DNA of 64,000 nucleotides, from contig CM041554.1 of the NCBI GenBank assembly GCA_023238725.1, forward strand, positions 22,430,050 through 22,494,049. Reading direction: 5' to 3'. The stretch comes from Scortum barcoo. Its lineage: Eukaryota; Chordata; Actinopteri; Centrarchiformes; Terapontidae. Position numbers and translations under genes: made by a program. This document shows positions 1-11,800 of the stretch, one piece after another. Under the pieces are notes generated by a model. That model was not told the origin of the DNA. It worked only from the letters and a program-made list of their open reading frames with translations, and did no database searches. The stretch's first letter is position 1. The number at the start of each line of letters is the position of its first letter.

Positions 1-1999
1 ATCAGACTCTGATTCCCATGTTGCTGAATTTGATTGGTGCACACAAGTACGTGACATCACCTTTTTCTGGTGTGAGTCATAGTGGCTTTGTTCAGACTAC
101 CAGCCTAGATTATGTTTTTGGTACATCCAGATTGATTTTAGAAAGACTGGACAGCAAAACAACCACATAATTGTGATTTTTACAAATCAGATCCAGGCTA
201 CACTACAGGCTAAAAGTTTGGAAGCAAGATCAAATTTGTACAAAAATAGATCATAGTTTCATTGGTATACTTTGCAACAAAATAAACATGATTACTATAT
301 AAAGAGTAACTTATAGAAGACATTTTACTATAATTATCAGGTATTTGAGTTTTTCTTGCTTAGACTTTCTTCAGATTTCTTCAAAGTAACGTCCTCTGGC
401 TTTAACAACAGCGTGGCATATACGAGGCATTCGCTCCACAAATTTTTTAAGGTAAAATGTGCCAGGAATTGCATTCCAAGCTTTCTTAAGTTCATCAATA
501 AGAGACTGTGATTTGTTTTTTTACTTTTGCACTGAAGTTGTGACTCTTGCAAATCTTCTCGACCCTAAAACTAAGCCCTTCTTTTCTTTTGTTGACATTT
601 GTTCAGCAATGGTCTGGTAACATCAATGTATACCTAAAGGTAAACTGAGGAAAATGGTGCATATCAATGAAAGAAAAGTCTGATCATGCAGTAAATACAT
701 CCCAAAATACATATAACTCATGCTGGTTTTTAAGAAAGGCATTGTGAACACAAACTTGAAGTTGCTTACAAGCTTTTGGCCTGTAGTGTACATATGGAGA
801 TGGACTGAAATGGGACCCTATCTACAGCTGGCTGCTGATATCAGATTTTAAAGTGTCTTTTGCATTGCTTGCAGCATGACAATGACGTTAAACAGTGTAG
901 CAGAGTGTAAACCAGTATGTATGATAGACTGTATGGTATGTATGTGTACCAGCCTCTCCAGAGTTCTGCATTGCGACTTGACAGCATAGTTCTTTGGAGG
1001 GGGAGACGTTGAACTTCAATTTCTTATGCTTCTACACTGGAAAGCCACATCAATAGTGTACATAGTTACTGCCGCCTACATTAGATTGCTTGTTTCCATT
1101 AGTTTCTCATAGTTTCTCATAATGCGTGGTACCAGTTTTCTGTAAAATCAGATTAAACTGTGCTGGCGTTTGCTGGGAGGAGAGCTGGCAGTAGCTTCAG
1201 AGACAGCAACTCCAATTCAGCCAGAGCAAAGAAGTCTTCCTGCAGCGAGAGGTGAAGGAGGGAACATGTAACCTAATGTTAGGTGAAACACTGCCAGCCT
1301 TTGTCCACAGAGACCATCAAAATCAACACAAAATGAAAAGTTCCATTGAGGGGCTTTAAAGTACTAAACTTTAATACCAAATCAAAAAGTGAAAAACAGT
1401 CACCCGCAGCTGTATAGATGTGTGTTATGGATAACAATTATAGGACCTCTTTGCTACACTTTGTCTCTCACTCTTCTTCTCTCTGATGGTTTCTCACACA
1501 CACACACACACACCTACCTCTGAACACACCTCTGAACACACTGTCTGTGTCACCCTCATAAACTTTAAGTTTTGTTTGGACACAATATTCTCACCACACA
1601 CACACACAGGCTCCAGTAACCTTTCATCACCAAAGCCTCCGTCGGTTAATGATTCGGTTAATGACCCCATGCTGGTTTCCTGTGTTTTTCTGTTTTCGTG
1701 CGATTGTCTGTGTCTCTGCATGTTCTAATTTCTTTTCTCCTTCTTTTCTTTTGAAATCTTCTTATTTTTTTTATCATCATTATTTTTTTTTCTGTTCTTC
1801 ATTTGGAGAGCAAGCCTTCAGAGGTGGACTGTGCTGTGTTGTTTTGTGCGGAGCTCAAATGGCGTGAGGAGGCCCACCACAGGGCCTCCCCTCACTCTGT
1901 CCAGCTGACCTTTGACTTACACACTTACGTATTTTTTTTTTTTTTTGTCTTGCTATCTCTTTCTTGTCCCTGCTTTCTCGTCTGTCTCTCTGCTATAGG
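1..1999. other. Non-coding stretch upstream of the candidate terminal exon
   Basis: Apart from the MITE at 201-788 I see no supported gene. Positions 1730-1999 are strongly pyrimidine-rich with long T runs and end in a good splice acceptor, so at least this part is probably intron of the plus-strand gene ending near 3590. A short CA tract lies near 1496-1513. A possible small plus-strand exon (about 1811-1863, between an AG and a GTGAGG) was considered but not accepted. Confidence 0.5.
201..788. mobile_element. Tc1/mariner-type MITE with TA target duplication
   Basis: The left end reads CACTACAGGCTAAAAGTTTG and the right end, reverse complemented, reads CACTACAGGCCAAAAGCTTG. The termini are therefore inverted repeats with two mismatches in 20 bases. 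A TA dinucleotide lies directly outside both ends (199-200 and 789-790), as expected for Tc1/mariner insertion. The interior is degenerate and carries no usable transposase. The 71-codon minus-strand frame at 337-552 falls inside it and is not a gene. Confidence 0.8.
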
Positions 2000-2193
2000 A
2001 CGGGGCACCAGGCACCAGGGGTCGTCGTAGTGCCATGGAGGCCGACCTCAAAATGAAGAAGTAGACTGACATTTCAGAGAACGAGACACTTTGAGAGACA
2101 AAGAGCCACTCTTGGGATCAGAGAAGGTGGAGCTGATTACTTACTGGTCACCGTGGTTGTTTTCGAAGAGGACTGCGCCATCTCTGTGTGCCT

Positions 2194-2233
<40 letters not shown>

Positions 2234-3590
2234 TGGATACACACTTATTCATGTGTGCTTCGGCATAGATGAGGGTATGTGGACGGATCAAGTGTGTCAG
2301 TATGTCTGAGAGAGCTTCATCAAACTTCCTCTTCTCCTGTTCATTCGATTGGTTAATGTGCCGCACCATGGCTATTCACTCCAGGTCAAACAAGCCAGCG
2401 CACAACTTTCCCCGGGTATTATCTCACCACCAGCGAGGGTAGGCATTCATCATTTCCTTTTGTAGAGGGGGAACAGTGAAGAAAGAGAGAGTAAGAACAT
2501 TGTCACCAGCAAAAGTTTGTTTAGGATTAAATGACAGAAGGCAGAGTCCTGTTCATCAGATCTGATCATTTTGACTAATGGATGCATTAGTACTGGAACT
2601 GCCTGATGGGCTAACACTAAATGAAGCCAAGATGCTGAATCCATATCCGTTTGATCACTGTTAAAACATGATTGTGAGATCCATGTAAAAGCGATCAGAA
2701 ATCTAAACAACTGGATTTTCTGCCCATTTTTGTATAAATGTTAGAGAGGCTGTCTTCATTAAGAAAAGCTGATGACTTCACCAAACTGGTGGGTTTTGTC
2801 CGCTTTGCTTAGTAACGGGTGAGAGTGCCCCTCTGTGTTGTCCGTGTTTTAGCCCATTAACATTAATTGTGAGCAGGAACCCTTTTCTAATTTGATGTTG
2901 CATTCAAATACACTCAGGCAACAAAAAATTCACAAAGTATGTTTTCCCAGTGCAGAACACAAAATTATCTCTCATGGATATGTTGAAGTGCATATTAGAT
3001 ATTGGGTATTGTTTTTATCTTTTTACATCTCAGTTGTTAGTGTCCTTGAAAGCACTAGCAGAGGTTACAAAACAGTGAAATACTTCCTGCTCAGAGGTCT
3101 GCTACCAGGAAATGATAATATACCTTTCACATCCAGTAAATCAGCAAATTGTTGACTTGATAAATTATCTCAGATAAAGGCCTCATCTGTTTATCTTGTG
3201 AGGAAATGAATGGAGAAAGCAATAGCTGCCTGTGATGGTGGTTAATCAAAAAAATCTGTTTAAAAACTAAACATATCTTTAGTAAAACAGTTGGCAGGGA
3301 TGTAAAATAGAGGCATTTCTCTGAGTTTGTTAATGGGCTAAAACACTGTATGTGGAGTTTGTTGTTTGCTGAAATAGTATTGATGCATCCCTCCTTGTCA
3401 CTTAGGGTGTAGCCAGTGTGTGCTACGTAAATAGCATAAGAAACATGTTTGTGTAATGTGTGTTAGATGGGAGTACAAAAATAAGTTTTGTACCTGTGAG
3501 ATGGATCATGTAGAGTTTTGTGTTTGGGTAGCTGATACATGTATCATGTGTTCTGTTGTACATTTGTTAAATAAAAAGATTATTTGATCT
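2000..3590 (+). CDS. Candidate terminal exon (short coding end plus long 3'UTR) of an unidentified plus-strand gene
   Basis: A long pyrimidine tract and the acceptor sequence CTCTCTGCTATAG end at 1999. From 2000 one frame reads DGAPGTRGRRSAMEADLKMK followed by one more lysine and TAG at 2063-2065, giving a 21-residue basic C-terminus. A plus-strand AATAAA at 3570-3575 would end a 3'UTR of about 1.5 kb. The other two frames also stop soon, so the frame is a guess based on composition and on the clean acceptor. I do not recognise the protein, and no upstream exon is convincing in the first 2 kb. The proposed 3'UTR contains a GT microsatellite (2195-2231) and a MITE-like inverted-repeat element (2844-3346). 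It could instead be a chance acceptor. Confidence 0.35.
2195..2231. repeat. (GT)n microsatellite
   Basis: Uninterrupted GT dinucleotide tract of about 18 units. Confidence 0.95.
2844..3346. mobile_element. MITE-like element with 18-bp perfect terminal inverted repeats
   Basis: GTGTTTTAGCCCATTAAC at 2844-2861 is the exact reverse complement of 3329-3346, and the match extends one more base inward. The 503-bp span has no coding capacity, which fits a non-autonomous DNA transposon. I cannot assign a superfamily because no clear target duplication is visible. Confidence 0.65.
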
Positions 3591-4244
3591 AAACCTAAAT
3601 CATTTCAGGTGTTCAATTGCTGTGGAACTTCGTGGTCGTTCACCCCATTATTTAGTGAGCTTTTGTTGGGTACATGGGTACATTTTTTAACATGATCCCA
3701 GCATTAGCTTTCCTGGAAATCTGCAGTCACAAGCTGCATTCAGAGTTGTAAATGGGCTTATTGAAATGATCTGGCACACCAAAGCTTGTGTAATCATTTC
3801 CCCTCACTGGTAAACAACTAACCCGAGACGTTGTGTAAGTCAAAGTATCAGGCCCCATATCTGTCAGCAGCAGTGTCAGTGGTGGAGGAAGTATGCAAGT
3901 ATAATCAGGAAAATGTAACGTATTCAAAGTGGTCTCAAGTGACATTTTTATATATCATTACATAATAATCACTCTTGCATTCATGTAATAGGATTTTACT
4001 GCTTTAGTTTGAGGTGAAGCTAATTTTGGATTTCACAGGACTGCAACTAATTCTTTTAATTGTGGTTTAGTCTACTGGTTTGTATGTTCTGTTTAAATTA
4101 CTACAAAACTTTATACAAAGGTCTTTGTATATTTAGTGTGAAAATTGTAATCTGTAAAGTAACTACAGCTGTCATTTGGAGTGGTCAACGTTTACAGTGT
4201 ATTCTATATACAAGCACAGAACAAAGAAATAGTTGTGCAAAAGA
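3591..4244. other. Intergenic stretch between convergent transcript ends
   Basis: It lies between the plus-strand AATAAA at 3570 and the minus-strand AATAAA at 4245. It holds a short degenerate copy (about 3875-3990) of a fish repeat beginning CAGTGGTGGAGGAAGTAT, the same family as at 23640 and 29911. Nothing else is recognisable. Confidence 0.5.
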
Positions 4245-4250
4245 TTTATT
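4245..4250 (-). terminator. Polyadenylation signal of the REDD-family gene
   Basis: TTTATT on the plus strand is AATAAA on the minus strand, 340 bp after the stop codon at 4590. It implies a 3'UTR of about 0.36 kb. The A-rich run at 4537-4554 is inside that UTR. Confidence 0.55.
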
Positions 4251-4589
4251 TTACAGTGGCATAAATAATAAAGGTACAGCACATATCAGGAGTGAGACCT
4301 GCCCAGTCCTGGAAGGAAGTTTTACAGTGTACACTTTAACATTCAACTGTTCTGTGCAAAATACTGTGTCATGTTGGCTACAGCGAGTAGGTTAGACATT
4401 CATACATGGAATAAATAACAATCCCCTTCCTTAGAGCTCAATTACAACACAGACTCACATTTCTCAGTGCAGCACAGGCCAAACCTTCTGCATGTAGCCT
4501 GACATTCAGGATAAAGCTGGGAATAACATTCACTCAAAAAAAAAAAAAAAAAAAAGTAAACAGTGAATGAGGAGTTTACATTCTTAAGT

Positions 4590-5029
4590 TCAGCCCTGGT
4601 AGAAATCATGAATGACAGGACTGGCTGAGGAGTAGAGCTTCTTCTTCACCAGCCGGTACTCTGGTCTCAGCTTCAACACTTTGTTGGTATCGAAGATGTG
4701 CCAGCCGCCATCTTTGTCCGCCTTGAAGATCACAGACAGTTCAAATGTCGATGTGACGCTTGGGTCTGGGAAGATGCTCCCAACAGACTTCAGGCCGTCT
4801 TTGCCCTCCACGTACACCTTGATGGAGGCGCCCCGCAGCCCGCACGGCTCGTCGGCCGAGGCGCGCACCACATCCTGGCCCACCCTGGCAGTCATCTGGC
4901 GAGGCAGCATCAGCACCTGGCAGTGGAGGGTGGAGGCTTTGGCCTCTGTCAGGCAGCGCTCAATCTGCCGGGTCACATCCTTTTTAAGGAGCTGCTGCTC
5001 ATCCTCCATACCAGTGTCCAGACTGGATA
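4590..5029 (-). CDS. ddit4l: REDD-family gene, coding exon 2 (RTP801_C domain)
   Basis: Begins two bases into a Val codon and runs to the stop, ending in HDFYQG. It contains the conserved EPCGLRGA and KKKLYSS motifs. Confidence 0.9.
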
Positions 5030-5676
5030 CTGTACAAAGAAACCAAGAGTAATGTTAGACATCATAGAACAAAAAGTTTAATGCTGATATTTAATTTGCC
5101 TTTTGAAAACCACTGACAATCAAATGCAGTCCTTCTGTATCATCAGCAAAGCTAAGAGCCTAAAAGCCTGACCCTTGCTCATTTATCTGGCAGTCATTTA
5201 ACTTAAGTCACTACTTGTGTCATGTGATAAATGTCTTGTAACAGTTGCACTAACACACAAAAGTCATCAGAATAGAAAAGCTTTGTATCAGCAGCTCAGC
5301 CTGCCATCAGCTGATCCAACACCTGAACCAGTTACATCAGAAAAACACTTCCGCCTACTCAAATAGTTCCTCTGATACTACATACTTTAACATCAGCGCA
5401 TTAATATTCAAATACGACTCAGTGTAGCTCAGAACTTAAGACTACTTACTTAACTTTTTTCCTCTTGTCTATCATTAACAAAACTACATCCGACTCACCA
5501 GGAGAGTTGCTCTCTGAGTCGTCGCAGCTCTCGACGCTCCCCCTGCGGGCAGAGCTCCGTTTCTGTCCCGGGGATGTGAGCTGGCAGAAATACTTTCCGA
5601 TCATGTCGACGACACTTTCCTCCTCCGACAGGCCGGGCACTCCGTGTCCAAACAGCAGAGCCGCGGTATAGACCAT
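4590..5676 (-). CDS. ddit4l: DDIT4/REDD-family protein (DDIT4L-like), two coding exons, complete
   Basis: Spliced CDS is complement of 5499-5676 joined to 4590-5029, giving 205 residues against roughly 190-235 in the family. The donor is G|GTGAGT after 5499 and the acceptor TTTGTACAG| ends at 5030. The phase-1 junction restores the frame. The RTP801_C domain fills the second half: EPCGLRGA (about 120-127) and RLVKKKLYSS (about 185-194) are the family signatures. The N-terminus is divergent, with a Ser/Arg/Glu-rich stretch (about 39-58) typical of a disordered region. REDD proteins are cytosolic stress-induced inhibitors that restrain mTORC1 through TSC1/2. This is established for DDIT4 and DDIT4L and inferred here. 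Family membership is firm. The paralogue (ddit4l rather than ddit4) rests mainly on the nearby calcineurin A gene, since DDIT4L and PPP3CA are neighbours in human, so the symbol is provisional. Confidence 0.88.
5499..5676 (-). CDS. ddit4l: REDD-family gene, coding exon 1
   Basis: Starts MVYTAALLFGHGVPG and encodes 59 codons plus one base. The start was chosen because it is the first ATG downstream of the TATA box in the frame that splices correctly into the conserved domain. An ATG at 5695 is in another frame. Confidence 0.8.
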
Positions 5677-5783
5677 TCTGTTTCCTGCGCTTCAAGCTCC
5701 GGCGTCTCCTCCAAGCCTCTGCTCTGTGTCTTCTCCATGTAACAAAAGTGTCTGTGGCGGACGGCAGCAGCGGGCAGCGCCGG

Positions 5784-5871
5784 CCTTTTATACCGGAGGA
5801 GCCGCCGGTTGCGTCAGCTGAGCTCCGGGTGGGCGGGGCTTACCGGCTCAGTCCAGAACGTTCGTGACGTG
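5784..5871 (-). promoter_or_regulatory. Core promoter of the REDD-family gene: TATA box, GC box, hypoxia-element-like core
   Basis: On the minus strand TATAAAAGG lies at 5784-5792, which places initiation near 5755-5760 and gives a 5'UTR of about 80 bases. A GC box (GGGCGGGGC on the plus strand) lies at 5831-5839. ACGTG at 5867-5871, inside TGACGTGAG, matches the core of HIF (RCGTG) and of CRE-like sites, and two TCGTG sequences flank it. DDIT4-family genes are known hypoxia and stress targets. That these particular sites work is inference. Confidence 0.65.
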
Positions 5872-5889
5872 AGGCTCGTGCAACACTTG

Positions 5890-8800
5890 GAGGCTGAGAG
5901 ACAGGAGGTGAGACAGGAGGAGAGACAGGAGGTGAGACAGGAGGAGAGACAGGAGGAGGACAGGAGGAGAGACAGGAGGAGGTGAGACAGGAGGTGAGAC
6001 AGGAGGAGGACAGGAGGAGGAGAGACAGGAGGAGAGACAGGAGGTGAGGCAGGAGGAGGAGAGACAGGAGGTGAGACAGGAGGAGACAGGAGGAGGCAGG
6101 AGGAGGGGCAGGAGGAGGTGGGACAGGAGGAGGTGAGACAGGAGGTGAGACAGGAGGAGAGACAGGAGGAGGAGGGGGAGGAGGAGGAGGGGACAGGGGG
6201 GGGAGGAGGTGAGACAGGAGGAGGTGAGACAGGAGAGAGGAGGTGGAGACAGGAGGAGGAGGACAGGAGGAGAGACAGGAGGTGAGACAGGAGGAGACAG
6301 GAGGAGGTGAGACAGGAGGAGGTGAGACAGGAGGAGAGACAGGAGGAGGAGACAGGAGGAGGTGAGAGGAGAGACAGGAGGAGAGACAGGAGGAGGAGAG
6401 AGAGACAGGAGGAGAGACAGGAGGTGAGACAGGAGGAGGAGAGGTGGGACAGGAGGAGGGGAGACAGGAGGAGAGACAGAGGGTGAGACAGGAGGAGGAG
6501 AGACAGGAGGAGGTGAGACAGGAGGAGGAGAGGCAGGAGGAGGTGGGACAGGAGGAGGTGAGACAGGACAGGGGGAGGAGACAGGAGGAGGAGGAGAGAC
6601 AGGAGGAGGTGAGACGGAGGAGGTGAGACAGGAGGAGGAGGAGGAGAGAGACAGGAGGTGAGACAGGAGGAGGAGAGACAGGAGGAGGTGAGACAAGAGG
6701 AGGAGAGACAGGAGGAGGTGAGACAGGAGGAGAGAGGAGGAGGAGAGACAGGAGGAGGAGAGACAGGAGGTGGGACAGGAGGAGGTGAGACAGGAGGTGA
6801 GACAGGGGGAGGAGAGACAGGAGGAGGTGAGACAGGAGGAGAGACAGGAGGAGGAGGGGCAGGAGACAGGAGGAGGGGAGGGAGGAGGTGAGACAGGAGG
6901 TGAGACGGGAGGAGGTGAGACAGGAGGGGAGACAGGAGGGGGGGAGACAGGAGGTGAGACAGGAGGAGAGACAGGAGGTGAGACAGGGAGGAGAGGAGAG
7001 GGGAGGGACAGGAGGTGAGACAGGAGGAGAGACAGGAGGAGGGAGACAGGAGGTGAGACAGGAGGAGGTGAGACAGGAGGAGAGACAGGAGGAGGGACAG
7101 GAGGAGGTGAGACAGGAGGTAGGACAGGAGGAGAGACAGGAGGAGGTGAGACAGGAGGAGACAGGAAGGTGGAGGAGGAGAGACAGGAGGAGAGACAGGA
7201 GGTGAGACAGGAGGAGAGACAGGAGGAGGTGAGACAGGAGGTGAGACAGGAGGAGGTGAGACAGGAGGAGGGAGAGAGGAGGTGGACAGGAGGTGAGACA
7301 GGAGTGAGACAGGAGGTGAGACAGGAGGAGACAGGAGGAGGAGGAGGTGAGGAGGTGAGACAGGAGGAGGAGAGACAGGAGGAGGTGAGACAAGAGGAGG
7401 TGAGACAGGAGGAGGAGAGACAGAGAGAGACAGGAGGAGGAGGAGAGACAGGAGGAGAGACAGGAGGTGAGGAGGAGGGAGAGACAGGAGGAGGTGAGAC
7501 AGGAGGAGGAGGAGGGAGACAGGAGGAGAGACAGGAGGAGGTGAGACAGGAGGAGTGAGACAGGAGGAGGTGGAGACAGGAGGAGGTGAGACAGGAGGAG
7601 GGCAGGAGGAGGTGAGACAGGAGGAGGAGGACAGGAGGTGGGAGAGGAGGAGGGGAGACAGGAGGAGGTGAGACAGGAGGAGTGGAGGACAGGAGGACAG
7701 GAGGTGAGACAGGAGGAGGAGGTGAGACAGGAGGAGGTGAGACAGGAGGAGGAGGAGGAGGAGGACAGGAGGTGAGACAGGAGGAGAGACAGGAGGAGGT
7801 GAGACAGGAGGAGAGGCAGGAGGAGGGGAGACAGGAGGAGGTGAGACAGGAGGAGGAGAGACAGGAGGAGACAGGAGGAGGTGAGACAGGAGAGACAGGA
7901 GGGAGACAGGAAGGAGACAGGAGGAGGTGAGACAGGAGGAAGCAGGAGGTGAGACAGGAGGAGAGACAGGAGGTGAGACAGGAGGAGAGACAGGAGGAGG
8001 TGAGACAGGAGGAGAGACAGGAGGAGGTGAGACAGGAGGAGAGAGGGGGGAGGTGAGACAGGAGGTGAGACAGGAGGAGAGAGGAGGAGGTGAGACAGGA
8101 GGAGGGACAGGAGGAGGTGGGACAGGAGGAGGTGAGACAGGAGGAGGAGAGACAGGAGGAGGTGGAGGACAGGAGGAGGAGAGACAGGAGGTGAGACAGG
8201 AGGAGGAGAGACAGGAGGAGGAGGAGACAGGAGGAGGAGCAGACAGGAGGAGCAGAGGAGAGAGGAGGAGAGAGGCAGGAGGAGGTGAGACAGGAGGTGA
8301 GACAGGAGGTGAGGACAGGAGGAGGTGAGACAGGAGGAGGTGAGACAGAGGAGGAGGAGAGACAGGAGGAGAGAAAGGAGGAGGAGGAGGAGGAGGTGAG
8401 ACAGGAGGAGGTGAGAGGAGAGGGGAGGACAGGAGGAGGTGAGATGGGAGGAGGAGTGAGACAGGAGGAGGAGAGACAGGAGGTGAGACAGGAGGAGGAG
8501 GGGGGAGGAGGAGGAGGAGGAGGAGGGACAGGAGGAGGAGAGACAGGTGAGGGACAGGAGGTGAGACAGGAGGTGAGACAGGGGGAGGAGAGAGAGGAGG
8601 AGAGACAGGAGGAGGAGGAGGTGAGACAGGAGGAAGTGAGACAGAGGAGGAGGAGGACAGGAGGAGGTGAGACAGGAGGTGAGACAGGAGGAGGGGAGAC
8701 AAGAGGAGAGACAGGAGGAGAGAAAGGAGGAGGGAGACAAGAGGAGAGACAGGAGGAGGTGAGACAGGAGGAGGAGGGGAGACAGGAGGAGGAGGAGGAG

Positions 8801-11800
8801 GAGAGACAGGAGGAGACAGGAGGAGGTGAGACAGGAGGTGAGACAGGAGGAGAGAGGAGGAGGAGAGGAGGAGGTGAGACAGGAGGAGGAGAGAGGCAGG
8901 AGGAGGTGAGGCAGGAGGAGAGGAGGGAGGAGGTGAGACAGGAGGAGGTGAGAGAAGAGGAGAGACAGGAGGAGAGACAGGAGGAGGAGAGACAGGAGGA
9001 GGTGAGAGACAGGAGGAGGTGAGACAGGAGGTGAGACAGGAGGAGGAGGAGGAGGAGAGACAGGAGGTGAGACAGGAGGTGAGACAAGAGGAGAGACAGG
9101 AGGAGAGACAGGAGGAGAGACAGGAGGAGGACAGGAGGTGAGACAGGAGGAGAGACAGGAGGAGAGACAGGAGGAGGAGAGACAGGAGGAGGTGAGACAG
9201 GAGGTGAGACAGGAGGAGGAGGAGAGGCAGGAGGAGGTGGGACAGGAGGAGGAGAGACAGGAGGAGGTGAAGCCAGAGGAGGCCAAAGACAGGAGGAGAC
9301 AGGAGGAGGAGACAGGAGGAGGAGCAGACAGGAAGAGGAGAGACAGGAGGAGGAGAGACAGGAGAGAGGAGGTGAGACGGGAGGAGGTGGACAGGAGGGG
9401 AGACAGGAGGGGGGGAGACAGGAGGTGAGACAGGAGGAGGTGAGACAGGAGAGGAGAGACAGGAGGAGAGACAGGAGGAGAGACAGGAGGAGGAGGAGGA
9501 GAGACAGGGGAGGAGGAGGAGGTGAGACAGGAGGAGGGAGAGACAGGAGGAGGACAGGAGGTGAGACAGAGGAGGAGGAGGGGGGACAGGAGGTGAGACA
9601 GGAGGAGGGACAGGAGGAGGTGAGACAGGAGGTGAGACGGGAGGAGGTGAGACAAGAGGTGAGACAGGAGGAGGTGGAGGAGGAGAGACGGGAGGAGGTG
9701 AGACAGGAGGAGAGACAGGAGGAGAGAAAGGAGGAGGGAGACAAGAGGAGAGACAGGAGGAGAGACAGGAGGAGGTGAGACAGGAGGAGAGACAGGAGGT
9801 GAGACGGGAGGAGGTGAGACAGGAGGGGAGACAGGAGGGGGGGAGACAGGAGGAGAGACAGGAGGAGGTGAGACAGGAGGAGAGACAGGAGGTGAGACAG
9901 GAGGAGGTGAGACAGGAGGAGAGACAGGAGGAGACAGGAGAGAGACAGGAGGAGGTGAGACAGGTGAGAGAGAGAGAGGAGGAGAGAGAGACAGGAGGAG
10001 AGAGAGGAGGAGGTGAGACAAGAGGAGAGACAGGAGGTGAGACAGGAGGAGGAGACAGGAGGAGGAGGAGGAGGGAGGAGGAGGGGCAGGAGGAGGGAGG
10101 AGGAGGAGGAGAGTGGGAGGAGGTGAGACAGGAGGAGGAGACAAGAGGTGAGACAGGAGGAGGTGAGGACAGGAGGTGAGACAGGAGGAGAGACAGGAGG
10201 AGGTGAGACAGGAGAGAGGAGGAGGTGAGACAGGAGGAGGAGAGACAGGAGGAGGAGGAGGAGAGACAGGAGGAGGAGAGACAGGAGGAGAGACAGGAGG
10301 AGGTGAGACAGGAGGAGAGACAGGAGGTGAGACAGGAGGAGGTGAGACAGGAGGAGGTGAGACAGGAGGAGAGACAGGAGGAGGAGGGGAGGAGGAGGAG
10401 ACAGGAGGAGGAGGGACAGGAGGAGGAGAGACAGGAGGAGGGAGACAGGAGAGACAGGAGGAGAGACGGGAGGAGGGGAGACAGGAGGAGAGACAGAGGA
10501 GGAGGAGACAGGAGGAGGAGGAGGAGAGACAGGAGGAGAGACAGGAGAGACAGGAGGAGAGACAGGAGGAGGAGAGAGGAGGAGAGACAGGAGGAGGAGG
10601 AGGAGAGACAGGAGGAGGTGAGAACAGGAGGAGAGACAGGAGGAGGAGGAGGAGAGACAAGAGGAGAGACAGGAGGAGAGACAGGAGGAGGAGGAGGAGG
10701 AGGAGAGAGGAGGAGGAGAGACAGGAGGTGAGACAGGAGGAGGGAGACAGGAGGAGAGACAGGAGGAGGTGGGAGGAGGTGAGACAAGGGAGGAGGAGAG
10801 ACAAGAGGAGGTGAGACAGGAGGAGAGACAGAGGAGGAGAGACAGGAGGAGAGAGACAGGAGGAGGAAGAGGAGTGAGACAGGAGGAGGAGAGAGGAGGA
10901 GAGACAGGAGGAGGAGAGACAGGAGGTGAGACAGGAGGAGACAGAGGAGAGGAGGAGGAGAGACAGGAGAGAGAGAGGAGGCAGGAGGAGGTGAGGCAGG
11001 AGGAGGTGAGGGAGGAGGTGAGACAGGAGGAGGAGGAGAGACAGGAGGAGGACAAGAGGAGGAGAGACAGGAGGACAGGAGAGACAGGAGGAGGTGAGAC
11101 AGGGTGAGACAGGAGGAGGTGAGACAGGAGGAGGTGAGAGAGGAGGAGGTGAGACAGGAGGAGGTGAGACAGGAGGAGGGAGACAGGAGGAGAGGAGGAG
11201 AGACAGGAGGAGGTGAGACAGGAGGAGGAGAGACAGTGAGACAGGAGGAGGAGAGACAGGAGGAGAGGAGGAGGTGAGACAGGAGGTGAGACAGGAGGAG
11301 GAGAACGGGGAGGAGGGAGACAGGAGGAGGTGAGACAGAGGAGAGGAGGAGGAGGAGAGACAGGAGGAGGTAGGAGACAGGATGGGGAGACAGGAGAGAG
11401 GAGACAGGAGGAGGTGAGACAGAGGTGAGATGAGGAGAGAGGAGGAGGTGAGACAGGAGGTGAGACAGGAGGAGAGACAGGGGGAGGGGAGACAGGAGGA
11501 GAGACAGGAGGTGAGACAGGAGGAGGAGACAGGAGGAGAAACAGGAGGTGAGACAGGAGGAGGTGAGACAGGAGGAGGTGAGACAGGAGGAGGAGAGACA
11601 GGAGGTGAGACAGGAGGAGAGACAGGAGGAGGTGAGACAGGAGGAGGTGAGGAGGAAGAGAGACAGGAGGAGGTGAGACAGGAGAGAGGAGGAGTGAGAC
11701 AGGAGGGAGACAGAGACAGGAGGAGGTGAGACAGGAGGAGGAGAGACAGGAGGAGGAGAGAAAGGAGGAGGAGAGACAGGAGGAGAGAGACAGGAGGAGA

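Noticed and set aside
1811..1863. Possible small plus-strand exon between ...TTTGGAG and GTGAGG
   Set aside because: The splice signals are mediocre, the peptide is unrecognised and joining it to the exon at 2000 gives a short arbitrary tail, so support is insufficient.
4681..5081. Plus-strand frames of 123 and 127 codons opposite the REDD gene
   Set aside because: They are antisense shadows of the conserved RTP801_C exon, whose minus-strand reading matches a known family.
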